From assembly GCA_947650285.1 (NCBI GenBank), contig CANTFL010001441.1:62001-126000 (forward strand): 64,000 nucleotides of DNA, read 5' to 3'. A program made the position numbers and the translations under genes. The notes beneath the pieces were generated by a model. It was not told the origin of the DNA, searched no databases, and was given only the letters and a program-made list of their open reading frames with translations. Source of the stretch: Hyaloperonospora brassicae (taxonomy: Eukaryota > Oomycota > Peronosporomycetes > Peronosporales > Peronosporaceae). Of this stretch, positions 10,338 to 20,179 are shown in pieces. Positions within the stretch are counted from its first letter, which is position 1. Each line of letters opens with the position of its first letter.

Positions 10338-11362
10338 TTTCCCCGTGCCATACCAAGTTTCTGGTTGAGGCTGGGGTTTCGACCCGTAGGAGTCGTTCGT
10401 TGCTTACGCAAATGACAAGTGGGACGCAGATGTTTAGTTCTTCCGCACATGTAACAGCGTCTCACCTCCTGTCGTTGCTCGGCAACATGAAGCTCAGCTT
10501 CACCATCATCTTCAGCGTTGCTGAGATCCATCGGTTCGGGCTTACAGTAAGCTGAGCTATTTGCTGAGGTTGCCCTCGCATAGCTTGGGTTGTACCCATT
10601 CCAACCAAGTCTGGCTGACTTAATGTTATGCTCAGCATTCTGAGCGATGCTCACAGCCTCCTCAAAAGTCGAGGGATGGACTCGAAAGACCTCGGTCCTG
10701 GCAATGCCAGTGCGAAGACCTTCCATGAAGACTGTCACGTAGACGGTCTCAGGGAGAGGGTCGGACTGCATGGCAGCCATCAGAGTTCTCAACTCCTGGA
10801 CACAGTCCGTTAACTCGTTCTTACCCTGACGGGTAGACAAGAAGAGTGAGCGCACGCGATATGCCTGGTTAGGCGGCGAGAAAACTCGAAAAAGGTCCAA
10901 CTTGAGCGAATCCCACGTGGGAAACGCCAAGTTGACCGACGTGCCACACGTCAAAGCCCACTCTCTTGCTCTACCATCGAGCTTAGAGATAGCCAACGAG
11001 ACCCGCTGGTTCTCAAGTGAGATGAGACCAGAGTCCATGGCCATCTCAATCTCACGGATCCATAGGGTAAGGTTTTCCCCCTCCTTCCCGGAGTAACATT
11101 TAACGTCCACCCGAAGGGGACGAGGCTTAGCCTCTTCTGGTGGCATAGCGACATAGCGTGTCGGCATAGCCGACGCTACTTGGTTTTGAACCTGGCCCAA
11201 CAGGGCCGTTTCATACTGCATGAAGGTCTCTACTCGTGCGTTGAGCACATCGGGACCTTGTGCAGCGAGAAACTCCACGTACTCAGGGCCTACGGCCGCG
11301 GTCAGCTTATCAAGCGCGACCTTTTGGGCCTCAGAGAAGGGTGTGGATTGCTCCATCCTCAC
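10322..11362 (-). CDS. gag of the inner chromovirus
   Basis: An intact 346-codon frame starting just inside the primer site. Capsid-type segments include [20 protein letters not shown] (about 109-128), [17 protein letters not shown] and [19 protein letters not shown], as in retrotransposon gag proteins. A CCHC zinc knuckle ([15 protein letters not shown]-x2-C-x4-H-x4-C) lies at about 303-316 and would bind RNA. Gag packages the element RNA into virus-like particles (family knowledge). The stop TAG at 10322-10324 comes 12 nt after a slippery heptamer that leads into pol. Confidence 0.9.
   Translation of the reverse strand: MRMEQSTPFSEAQKVALDKLTAAVGPEYVEFLAAQGPDVLNARVETFMQYETALLGQVQNQVASAMPTRYVAMPPEEAKPRPLRVDVKCYSGKEGENLTLWIREIEMAMDSGLISLENQRVSLAISKLDGRAREWALTCGTSVNLAFPTWDSLKLDLFRVFSPPNQAYRVRSLFLSTRQGKNELTDCVQELRTLMAAMQSDPLPETVYVTVFMEGLRTGIARTEVFRVHPSTFEEAVSIAQNAEHNIKSARLGWNGYNPSYARATSANSSAYCKPEPMDLSNAEDDGEAELHVAEQRQEVRRCYMCGRTKHLRPTCHLRKQRTTPTGRNPSLNQKLGMARGNVDTQ
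10337..10343 (-). promoter_or_regulatory. Probable -1 frameshift site between gag and pol
   Basis: On the minus strand the gag codons CGG GGA AAC contain the heptamer G GGA AAC, which fits the X XXY YYZ pattern of retroviral -1 sites. After slippage the next codon is CGT in exactly the pol frame, which then stays open to 8834. The gag stop is 12 nt downstream. No experiment is implied; frame arithmetic and motif are read from the sequence. Confidence 0.65.
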
Positions 11363-11404
11363 AGAGGATCAGCCGTAACGACTCAGGCGTAGATTGACTA
11401 CAAG

Positions 11405-11412
11405 TGCTACCA
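11405..11412 (-). other. Primer binding site of the inner chromovirus
   Basis: On the minus strand TGGTAGCA begins two bases after the LTR end. It would pair with the 3' end ...TGCTACCA, typical of initiator tRNA-Met in many eukaryotes. Only eight bases match clearly, so the tRNA identity is tentative. Confidence 0.6.
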
Positions 11413-11414
11413 AG

Positions 11415-11888
11415 TGTAGCGGAGCTACACAGCTCCTTAAGTCAGAGGAAGACTTAACGCTCTTACGAGCAACTTTGGTTCAAAGAACCCGACTCAGAGA
11501 GTCAACAAGCTCAAAGAGCTTACGGTCCCTGTTCCAGGGGAACCAAACGATTCAAGAGAATCACAGCACAGAGTGCTCAAGAGTAGCTACCTTTACAGGC
11601 GTTGCTAGCTCTTCCGATCAAGACGCCTTGCAAGGCACGTGTCTTATGTTGATCAAAAGGGGAACTGAATTTTTATTTCTTTGATTAACCTAAAAGAACA
11701 CCTTAGAACAACGTATTTAACCTGCCCTAAATAACCTCTAAATAGATCTCGCAATCAATTGATGACAGACATCGGTCTTCAACAATTGATACACTCACTG
11801 TGTTCTAAAATTACTTTATAGGGTAACCCCCTCTCTTGTGTGCACCACACCTATCGTCGACTACCAGCCGACGTGTAACCCCGTTACA
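11415..11888 (-). repeat. 5' LTR (element orientation) of the inner chromovirus
   Basis: 474 bp, plus strand TGTAGCGGAG...CCCCGTTACA. TATGT follows it, the same five bases that precede 4299. The minus-strand start TGTAACGGGG is shared with the unrelated-looking LTR family at 50186-50631. Confidence 0.9.
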
Positions 11889-11893
11889 TATGT

Positions 11894-12540
11894 GATCGAG
11901 ATCAAGTATGTGATCGAGATCAGGTTGGTGTGGAGAACACCATGTGACTCGCGATTAGCAAGGCGATCACAATCAGGAAGCGATCGAGATCGTGATCAGT
12001 GATCAGGTACGTGATCACGATCGTGATCATTGATCAGGTAGGTGATCGCGGTCAAATTGGTGTGGAGCACACCATGTGATCCGCGATCAGCAAGGCGATC
12101 AAGATCAGGAAGCGATCGGGATCGTGATCAGTGATCAGGGATGTGATCGTGATCGTGATCATTAATCAGGTAGATTATTGCGATCAAGTTGGTGTGGATC
12201 ACACCATGTGATCCGCGATCAGCAAGGCGATCACGATCAGGAAGCGATCGGGATCGTGATCAGTGATCAGGGATGTGATCGTGATCGTGATCATTGATCA
12301 GGTAGATTATCGCGATCAAGTTGGTGTGGATCACACCATGTAATCCGCGATCAGCAAGGCGATCACGATCTGGAAGCGATCGGGATCGTGATCAGTGATC
12401 AGGGATGTGATCGCGATCATGATCATTGATCAGGTAGATTATCGCGATCAAGTTGGTGTGGATCACACCATGTGATCCGCGATCAGCAAGGCGATCACGA
12501 TCAGGAAGCGATCGGGATCGTGATCAGTGATCAGGTATGT
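11894..12540. repeat. GATC-rich tandem array, 132-bp period
   Basis: The phrase GATCAG followed by GTAC, GGATG or GTATG recurs at 12001, 12133, 12265, 12397 and 12529, exactly 132 bp apart. This gives four full units and a partial unit on the left. Each unit holds many GATC tetramers and the block GTGTGGATCACACCATGTGAT. The array resumes on the other side of the inner element (about 4190-4298) in register, so the inner element jumped into it. It belongs to the solo LTR of the second family; the LTR copy at 41275 has only a short GATC cluster, so the array expanded here. Confidence 0.85.
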
Positions 12541-13268
12541 GATCGCGATCAGACAAGTATACCAGGTGTGGGTCACGCAAGTACAAGATTGCTACCGTCA
12601 AGAGAGAGCGACATGTGGCAAACGATTTCCAAGACATGGGGATAGGGATATGGTTGCTGGGTTTGATTTGTTAACATTAAACAGAGTTCAATTTGCTTCA
12701 AAGTACACGTGTCGACTTCTCCTCCGGGTGAATCATTGGCCACTCGACGTCAAGGAAAGGTTTACATACTTTAATCAAGTGATGTCCCTATATTGTTTGT
12801 CCAGGGATCGAGATCTCTCAAACAACACTCCAAATGCGACTGGACGCAGGACACCCTTTCTGGATGAGGACCCAAGATCTCGAGACGGCTCAAGTGGTCA
12901 CAAGGCTCGCGAATCAAGGTCTACATTTGGACGAGGGCTATCTGTTACAGATCAGGGTGACTCATATCAAGCACTCCACAAGCATACACGTGACCGCGTG
13001 ACGAATTCCACGTGATCACACCAAGCCCGATTGTGGTGTGAAGATTTTCACACCGTGATCGAACCTCGACCCCATCGCAAACACTGTCAAGTTTTTTATT
13101 AACACGAGTCCACCTGGAAGAGTGCAACCCGCCCCACCGACAGGTGCACAAGGTGAGTAAGGCTATCAAGAACACGGAATCGGAGTAAACCCTCCGTGAG
13201 TCGATCGTCCGGGCGCCAGTGGAGAGTTAGGATCGACTCTTCAAAAGAGCGATCACCACTCCACCACA

Positions 13269-13960
13269 CTCGCTTCCGCCAGTTTATGATGCAAGTCACT
13301 GACATGAGTGAGATCGACAAAACCATCTATTTTCAGCGCGGGTTACGAGGTACCATCCGTCAAGAGGTGGAGTATCGCCGCTGTTACTTACTGAGTCAGG
13401 CAATCACGATCGCGATGGATTGTGAACGTTCGCACTCAGGACAACGACATGAGTCCCAAGGTTCAAAAGGTCGTACAGCTCTACCATTTTTGTATTCTTT
13501 GCGGTTGATACTCAGCCGGGGCCAATGGAGATCGACAATGCTCGACCGCGAGCGAGTTCAACTCCCAATCAACAAAGTCGATCACAGTCATGCTATCGCC
13601 ACTGCAAAAAGCAAGGGCATCGAGCAATGCTTCAAACTACAGAATCGTATTAATTTAGCTCCACGCCACATGCTTCGCGACAACATTAGTCAGAAGCTCG
13701 ATGCTGTCAATTTCCTCGAAAAAGCTGAATCAGAGAGTGAAAAAGTTTCTGACATGTTCCATGAAGTAATCACCCACATTGAAGACGGAGGGACCGACAA
13801 GCTCTCTGTCAAGGACTTGATCATTATAACAGGTACGTGCGACAGAGAAACTGCACAGATACTTCTTGACTCGGGAGCTACCTGCAATGTAGTCAAACTG
13901 GGGTTGTTGAAGCGCGTCATGTCGAAAAAATGGTCAAGTTACGCGTTTTGATGGATCCAC
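13269..13960 (+). pseudogene. gag 3' part and protease of the outer Gypsy element
   Basis: This continues the gag broken off at 3992: FRQFMMQVTDMSEIDKTIYF, QRGLRGTIRQEVEYRRC and LSQAITIAMDCERS are standard Gypsy capsid C-terminal text. After a decayed, Gln/Ser-rich stretch the frame reaches a retropepsin motif, QILLDSGATCNVVKLGLL (near 13855-13910). Most of it lies in one open frame of 251 codons that began inside the inserted LTR, so its apparent start is artificial. No zinc knuckle could be made out. Non-functional. Confidence 0.75.
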
Positions 13961-14149
13961 CACCACCAAGCGAAAGGTCAACAAAGGCTTGGCTGATATT
14001 GACTTTGCGGGACGTGTCTTTCGTGACATTAGAGTTCTCGAGTGGCCAATGGAAAACAAACATGACGTAATTCTATGTAAACCTTAGTTTACTGATAACG
14101 ACCCTATTATCACTGGCGCACACATGATGTCGAATTTTCCGCTCCTCGA

Positions 14150-15285
14150 CCGTTGCAGTCAGAGGTCACGACAATTTCCTTCTCCGACTTTGATCGCATA
14201 GTCCGAGGCGCGGATTTTATGGAAGTTTATCGCGTCAAGATATCGCAGTTCTCCGAGCCTCCGGTCATTACAGATCCAAGAGTGTTGCATATCTTGAAAG
14301 CTTACTCGGACGTGCTCCCGGAGAAACTACCGAATGAGCTTCTACCTCATCGGCGTGTCAAGTTTGAAATGACGATGAAACCGAACGCCATCCCGATCAC
14401 TCGTCAGCCGTTCCGACTTTTTCACACAGAACAAGAGGCACTCCGCTTGTTTGTCGAAGAGAAGCTTGCGTATGGCTGGATCGAAGTTTCGGACTCTCCG
14501 TGGGTATCGAACATGATCGGCATTCCCAAAAAGGATCCCTCAACTTGGAAACGCGTTGTCTCGTGCAGATAGATTCGTTCGGGTAATGCGACAGTTCCCA
14601 TTCGGTGGGCCATTGATGATCGTCATATCGATTACGAAACTGTTGTTTCAAAGATTCCACTTCAACAAATCGACGAGCTGTTTGATCGGATGCAAGGCAT
14701 GCAACTTTTTACCGTCATCGACCTAGCGCAAGGGTACCACCGGATGCGTGTCCATCCGGATACAAAAAAGTACACGGCCTTTCGCACATCTAACTAAACG
14801 TATCAGTGGTGTGTCGCGCCTTTGGGTTTAGCTGTAATGCCTGGTGTGTATTCGCGCTTAATGAGGGTCCTGTTCGGTAAATATCCTTTCCTTGTGGTGT
14901 ACTTGGACGACATCTGTGTTTTAATTCCAAATCTATGGATGAGCATATCCATCACCTTGAGGTCTTGTTCCAAGTTCTTCGCGCAGAAAAGCTGTTTGCT
15001 CACCGAGATAAATGCAAGTTTTGCCTACGCGAAGTGCGTTTTCTCGGCCGTGCGGTTTCCCATCACGGCCTTTCGGTCGACAAGTCCGAGACATCCGCGA
15101 TCGAAAACTGACTGTTCCCCACTACCGTAAAGGAGCTGCAAAGTTTTCTCGACCTCTCCGGCTATTACCGCCGCTTTATTCTTCAATTCGCTCACATAGT
15201 TCTTCCCTTAAGTCGTCTCGTGAAGAAGGATTCGCCTTGGACTTGGAGTGCTGATCACGACACCGCTTTTTTACTTACCTTATAC
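14150..15285 (+). pseudogene. Reverse transcriptase of the outer Gypsy element
   Basis: RT text is spread over three frames. PEKLPNELLPHRRVKFEMTM and SPWVSNMIGIPKKD (14300-14540) come first. MQLFTVIDLAQGYHRMRVHP (about 14700-14760) follows, and then the catalytic YLDD in FLVVYLDDICV (about 14890-14920). Stops at 14570 and 14796 and a frame change after YLDD break it. The order and spacing match a Ty3/Gypsy RT; the protein cannot be made. Confidence 0.8.
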
Positions 15286-17340
15286 ATGCATTGCAGCGTG
15301 CTCCTGTCCTCAGGCTGGCCGATTTCTCGCGGCCCTTTGTGATTACCACGGACGCGTCGGGTGCCTGCGTGGGTGGGGTTCTTTCCCAATATTACGAGCA
15401 TGATGACCATCCGATCGCTTTTTATTTGAAAAATCTTGGCGTTCATGAACTTAATTGTCCGACGCACGAAAAAGAGCGCTTTGCGATTAAATTGAGTCTG
15501 GATAAGTGGTGACATTATCTCTATGGCTTGCACTTCGATATTTATACCGACAATAGCGCGTGCTACTCGTTGATGCATCGTCTCAAGGTTTCCGCCAAGC
15601 TCGCTCGTTATTTGACTTTTTTGGATCAATTTCATTTCACTATCTACCATGTCAAGGGCATCTTAAACGTCGTTGTCGATGCTCCCTCGGCCCGACCTGT
15701 TGATTTCGATCCGCAGGTCGATCAAGTTACATTTCATCGTTGCAATCCGTCTTGTTCTTCTCGTGCTTCTCGCTTTCGACTAACAGCCTTGGCGCCATCT
15801 CTGCCGGGGTGGGCTCGTGAACCCTCTATTTCCGTTAATACGCTTGCCGCTTCACGGATCGAGTTGGCACCGGAAGCCAAACGTGAAATTCAACAAGGTT
15901 ATCGCAATTTTCCCGATTTCAACACTTTTTGGAGCGACGATGTACTCGCTAATATTGACTGTGTCAAGGAGGGCGACCTCTTGTTTACAAATTATGCCGA
16001 CAAAGTCAAACGGCTGTGTATTCCTACTGACAATTCGTTGCGTACTCGTACATATGTAGAGCTCCATGATACGCCGATTGCAGCACATCCCGTAAATCGC
16101 CGCACGTTCTTTCGCACAGCGTAATGGTACTACTGGAAGTCGATGCAACGAGATATCAAAGAGTATGTAAAGTCATGCGAAACTTGTACCCGTTGGAAAC
16201 GCGACAACCTACGTAATAACATGCTCCTGATGCCGATTTCAATTACAAGGCAATACTGGCGTAGTAACTATGGACTTCATTTCAATGCTTTCCATGTCGG
16301 AAGGATCAGACGCAATAATGACTGTCGTAGACAAGCTCTACAAACGAGTTAAATATGCCGCTGTGCATACAAATAACGAAGCTACGGATGTGTCCAAGTG
16401 ATTCTTCGACACGGTCGTTCGTCATCACGGGTTACCTGAAGTCATAATTAGTGACAGAGATAGCAAGTTCACGTCAAACTTCTGGAAATCACTGATGCAG
16501 ATTATGGGTGTCAAGCTCAGCATGACCACTGCTCATCGAGCTCAAGCATATGAACAAACGGAAAGGTATCATTTAGTCCTTGAAGACGCCCCTTGATGCA
16601 TGATGTCTTGCCAAGGTAGTACCGGGTTCATTATCTAGGAACTACCGATTATGCCCATGCCACGCTAGTAAGTGCGTCTTCGGGGTTCTCACCCGTTGAG
16701 ATCGACACCGGAAGGAAAGAACGAAAAGTGTGGAAGAAAACACTAGTTTCGAAAACACAATTCAAGGGTTTAGCGGAGTATGCCAAAGAGTTCGCAGAAG
16801 AAAAGCAGAAGATCACCTTTAAGCCCGTGAAAACTTGTCCAAGGCTCAGGAAACGCAAAAAAGGTGTTATGACCAAAAGCGTCGCGTTCACCAAATTGTG
16901 TTTTAGCAAGAAGATCTCGTCATGGTCGATTCAAGTCGCATTCCACTGTCTCGCGCCGCGAAGGATGCAGACACGAAACGAGCGAATTTTGCTGCACGCA
17001 AGATTGGACCTTTTAAGGTCATTCGGATGATCAATTAAACGTGGCCAAGTTGGAACTTCCCCGATCGATGAACCGAATGAATCCTATGTTTAATGTTGAT
17101 GTGCTATCACCTTATGTCCCATCTCCCGACAAGTTCCTAAGCCGACCTATACCCAAGACTTCCAAGCTCGTTAACGACGAACCGATTGCAAATTGTGGAG
17201 AAGCTGCTAAAAACGTCAGTTTAATCGCCAACCTGAATGGCTCGTCCAATGGCATGGTGAGGCCAAACATGAAGCCACTTGGGAGCGTGAACAGAACCTT
17301 CGCCACATCTCTCATTGGAAAGAGCTCGTCGTCGACCTCA
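15286..17340 (+). pseudogene. RNase H, integrase and chromodomain-like end of the outer Gypsy element
   Basis: RNase H: RPFVITTDASGACVGGVLSQ (about 15335-15390) and FDIYTDNSACYSLMHRL (about 15530). The integrase zinc finger ends in CETCTRW near 16180. Core: HHGLPEVIISDRDSKFTSNF near 16420-16480, with the E helix altered (AYEQTER). At the 3' end a frame reads LVQWHGEAKHEATWE near 17240, like a chromodomain-type tail. Stops and frameshifts are numerous. It lies directly before the purine tract and the right LTR. Confidence 0.75.
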
Positions 17341-17372
17341 AGCGCGACAACGAGAGCTCAAGTACGGGAGAG

Positions 17373-17678
17373 TGTAAGTACCATAAGTACGCAAGACAGG
17401 TTGGACTATCCGTAGATCCAGAAAGAATCTACATTCATTTGCATACGTTGATCAAGATACAATAATCTGAGGACAACGTCACTCTGCAGAAATCAGGTGA
17501 TCAATAAGGAAGGGGCATACGTCACCGTAACCACCAAAATAAATCAGAAAAAATCAGTAAGTAGAAAAGATATGGAGCGAGACAATACTGGGGCTTTCAA
17601 GTGGACAGGGGCTTATCCCAATCAGCCATAGTGTAGACAGTATAGCTAAACACTTCGAAATACACCTCCATCTTTACA
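17373..17678 (+). repeat. 3' LTR of the outer Gypsy element
   Basis: 306 bp, TGTAAGTACC...CTTTACA, paired with 2489-2798. It is preceded by ACGGGAGAG and followed by CTTCA. Confidence 0.85.
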
Positions 17679-18000
17679 CTTCAGGTCCACTTTTGGCTTT
17701 GCAATGATCGATAGATTGTCGACAACAGCAGTGGAAAGTACTATAGAATTGTACCTTAGGTGATGCAACCAGGGCGACAAAGTCAGTCAATCTACAAAGT
17801 GCTGTCTTCACAATTTTTTTGTTTGTCTACGCTTTGATGCACAACTTGATCGCGCATCGCAATCGACTTCTCTTCTATTGGAAGTGAAGCAAGAGTCCCT
17901 GATATGCAGAGCAGACGATTGGTACGGAGTGTCTTCGCAAGCAACTGACCGAGTCGTAGCCTAGATGAAGAGTGGTCCGCAACGATTACAACACGGTCGA

Positions 18001-18396
18001 TGTAAGGGGTGACTCGTTACATAAAATTGATACTGATGTGTCAATTTTTGAGTATTATCCATTTAGATGATACTCAATCAACATCACTTGAGAAGAGGTG
18101 ATGTTGGCGGAATGTTACCTCTGTGGGTAATATTCTCGGGTGCTCCACTTTTGGTTGGTGTGGTTACATCCACCAGATTAACCACTAATCGCTGCTGGAC
18201 GCGCGCAATGGGTGGTGAGCAAGATACCCACGTAGGAGATTGTAGTTTAATATAGTTAGGTCAAGATAAAGATGGTTTATTAGGAAGTCTTAGCGTCCGA
18301 GTTCCGTCTTCTTCGCTGCGCTTCCTCGCCACGTGTTCGTGACGTCTGGTGCACGCAACTTTGTGCTTAATTGACACAAGGGCGTGCCCCGTTACA
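18001..18396 (-). repeat. Solo LTR, third LTR family
   Basis: On the minus strand it starts TGTAACGGGGCACGCCCTTG and ends CTTACA. It is flanked by GTCGA and ATCGA, a five-base duplication with one change. It aligns over most of its length with 50186-50631 and 28204-28654; shared landmarks include the CCCATTGCGCGCGTCCAGCA block and CACGTGGCGAGGAAGCGC. No internal coding region lies on either side. The spacer 17679-18000 to its left shows no gene. Confidence 0.75.
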
Positions 18397-20179
18397 ATCG
18401 ACTCTTGACTGGTTGCGACCCACGCTTGGCGTAAGGGGTAGAGGGTGACCATAGACCATATGAGCAAGTTGAAGGTAACGATTACTGTATCATGATCAGG
18501 TAGCTGCTGGTAGCACGCAAACGTTTACCGTCGCTTGGACAGTGCTCAATCGGTCCGATACCCTCCCACCGACTGGCACACTGTCGCTTGACCAAGTTCA
18601 CCTTGTGCAACAGTCATAACCTCGCAACGAATACTGTAAACTTGTTGACCAGTCCACGCAGGCGTGTTGATACCGCGCCCGCAAAAGGGTCATGATTGCA
18701 CTGGAACAGTTCACGTCGCTCCTTCAGCACGTACGCACACACATAACTGACGCACAACAGCCCTCATCGATTGCCAGAGCTTTGATGCTGAATGAACGCG
18801 ATCGTATGTCAGCAAAGACGAGTCGGATTACAGTCGCGAACATCTGCTTCGGCGTCTGCCGATCAGTCGAGTGACTGCAACAGCGGCCTCGTTCGTCGAG
18901 AACCGATGATCTCACACTGCTACATCATTTCCAAGCGCTAGACGTAACAAAGTACACAACCTGTCTGAGCTGCTTTAGTTGCATTCAATATCCCTTACTG
19001 CCACCACTTCTTACAACAAAGGGGAAAACGATATTCGTAATATGTAAATTGCCTCTCTCAACTACGAGAAAACGAGTCGAACATGCAAGTGCGATATTCA
19101 GCAAAGGACACGAGCCGCACGAGCAGCGTTCAACATACTAAAGGCAAGTGAGATGGGACCGATCGCGGCCGAGCCAAACGTCGTTCAGATCGTACTGTCC
19201 TGTTAACGCACGGCAGAAGTGTGTTGTCTGCCCCTATTTGTGATTGTGGACTGCTCGACTACATCGAAGACGTCGGGTCGACACTCTTCAGTGTGGTCTC
19301 GTACAAGACACCTGCCTCGTCTTGATGACCACGTTTCTGTATGCGTCACATGTGTGTCGCAGTTGGTTGTGACGATTCACAACACGACTTGCCGACCATA
19401 CAAGAGACGTGAGGCATTCGGCTCACTTCCGTCGAGAGGCAGCAGGAGAAAAACGCATACCAGTGACAACGCCCGTGTTCTGGCGGTAGGGCTCCAAGAC
19501 GACAGCATAGCAGTTCTTACCAAAACAGCAAGAAGAACTATAACAACGAGACACGACAGGACAGGACCGCATCTGTGCAAACGTATCGAAAACACAATCA
19601 CAAGGTGTGATCCCTACGACCACAAACAGGCCGTTTGCTCGAAAACACGTCAGGACCTTACAATATGACGAACGACGTAGCGATCCGACCGTCGCTTGCC
19701 GTGCCGCACGGACTGATATATCCCCAACTCGTTCGTCTCTCGAGTGGATCTCGCACAGCCCAAGCCAACACCTATCAACGTTAGCATCGCATCGAGCCAA
19801 CTAGTCGCCGCTTTCTCCTTATAACGTGCACTCGCACTGTATTCGACCCGATCGCTCGTTTCAGAATCGACCGCTCACGTATTACCAGTCGTCGGACGCA
19901 CACTTTGTCGTCGTACGTATAGGCACGTATACCTCTATTTCACCTCAATACAGTCCCGAAACAAAAACACACACCACATACAGTCCGCCTCGCGCGCTAT
20001 CGTCGTCCAAAAGACCAGCCGCCCGACTCGGACCGGCCCTCGATCACCCAGTGTACCACCCACTTCCCCCCTCCACCTGTCGCACGCACGTGGGTCGTCC
20101 AGTCCGCCCTCACTTCTCACTTGGGTCCTCGAGCAAAAAGACCCCATCGCCGTCTCGACACGAGTGGGTGGGTGACTCC
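18397..20179. other. Intergenic spacer and 5' region of the FYVE-PH-SEC14 gene
   Basis: No gene seen. The open frame that enters exon 1 extends upstream to 19826 without an ATG, so it is read as untranslated leader. A pyrimidine-rich stretch about 200-260 bp before the start (CCTCTATTTCACCTCAAT) resembles an oomycete initiator-type promoter only loosely. Confidence 0.5.

Larger units (their letters stand above)
4299..11888 (-). mobile_element. Inner Ty3/Gypsy chromovirus, young and nearly intact
   Basis: 7,590 bp with LTRs 4299-4773 and 11415-11888 (roughly 97-98% alike by eye) and a perfect 5-bp target duplication TATGT (4294-4298, 11889-11893). Orientation is minus. A tRNA-Met-like primer site TGGTAGCA sits two bases inside the right LTR, and a strong polypurine tract directly abuts the left one. 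Gene order on the minus strand is gag (11362-10322), protease, reverse transcriptase, RNase H, integrase, chromodomain (to 5704). On the plus strand there is an intact 433-codon ORF (4884-6185) near the 3' LTR. Only two lesions are evident in pol: one nonsense codon at 8832-8834 and a frameshift near 8285. Confidence 0.92.
3993..13268 (+). repeat. Solo LTR of a second Gypsy family (GATC-rich), split by the inner element
   Basis: The insert in the outer gag starts TGCGGTAAAG (3993) and ends CTCCACCACA (13268). It has a 4-bp duplication CTCG on each side (3989-3992 and 13269-13272). Removing it rejoins the gag frame. Its own sequence is 3993-4298 plus 11894-13268, about 1.7 kb. The right 600 bp (about 12570-13268) is clearly homologous to 41450-42136, and the left end matches TGTGGTAAAG at 41275, so both are LTRs of one family. 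No internal region of that family is present here, which makes it a solo LTR left by recombination. It is inflated by the 132-bp GATC array. Confidence 0.7.
2489..17678 (+). mobile_element. Outer Ty3/Gypsy LTR retrotransposon, old and interrupted twice
   Basis: LTRs of 310 bp (2489-2798) and 306 bp (17373-17678) are about 95% alike by eye. Both begin TGTAAG and end TTTACA, and are flanked by near-identical 5-bp duplications (CCTCA at 2484-2488, CTTCA at 17679-17683). A purine tract (ACGGGAGAG) lies directly before the right LTR. Without its insertions the element would be about 5.9 kb. The internal order is gag, protease, reverse transcriptase, RNase H, integrase, chromodomain-like end, all plus strand and all broken by stops and frameshifts. 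The gag gene is split by the insertion at 3993-13268. No convincing tRNA primer site was found after the left LTR. It cannot move on its own. Confidence 0.85.

Noticed and set aside
11394..11684. Open frame within the inner LTR (also at 4266-4568)
   Set aside because: Present in both LTRs only because they are copies; the text shows no protein character and LTRs rarely encode protein.
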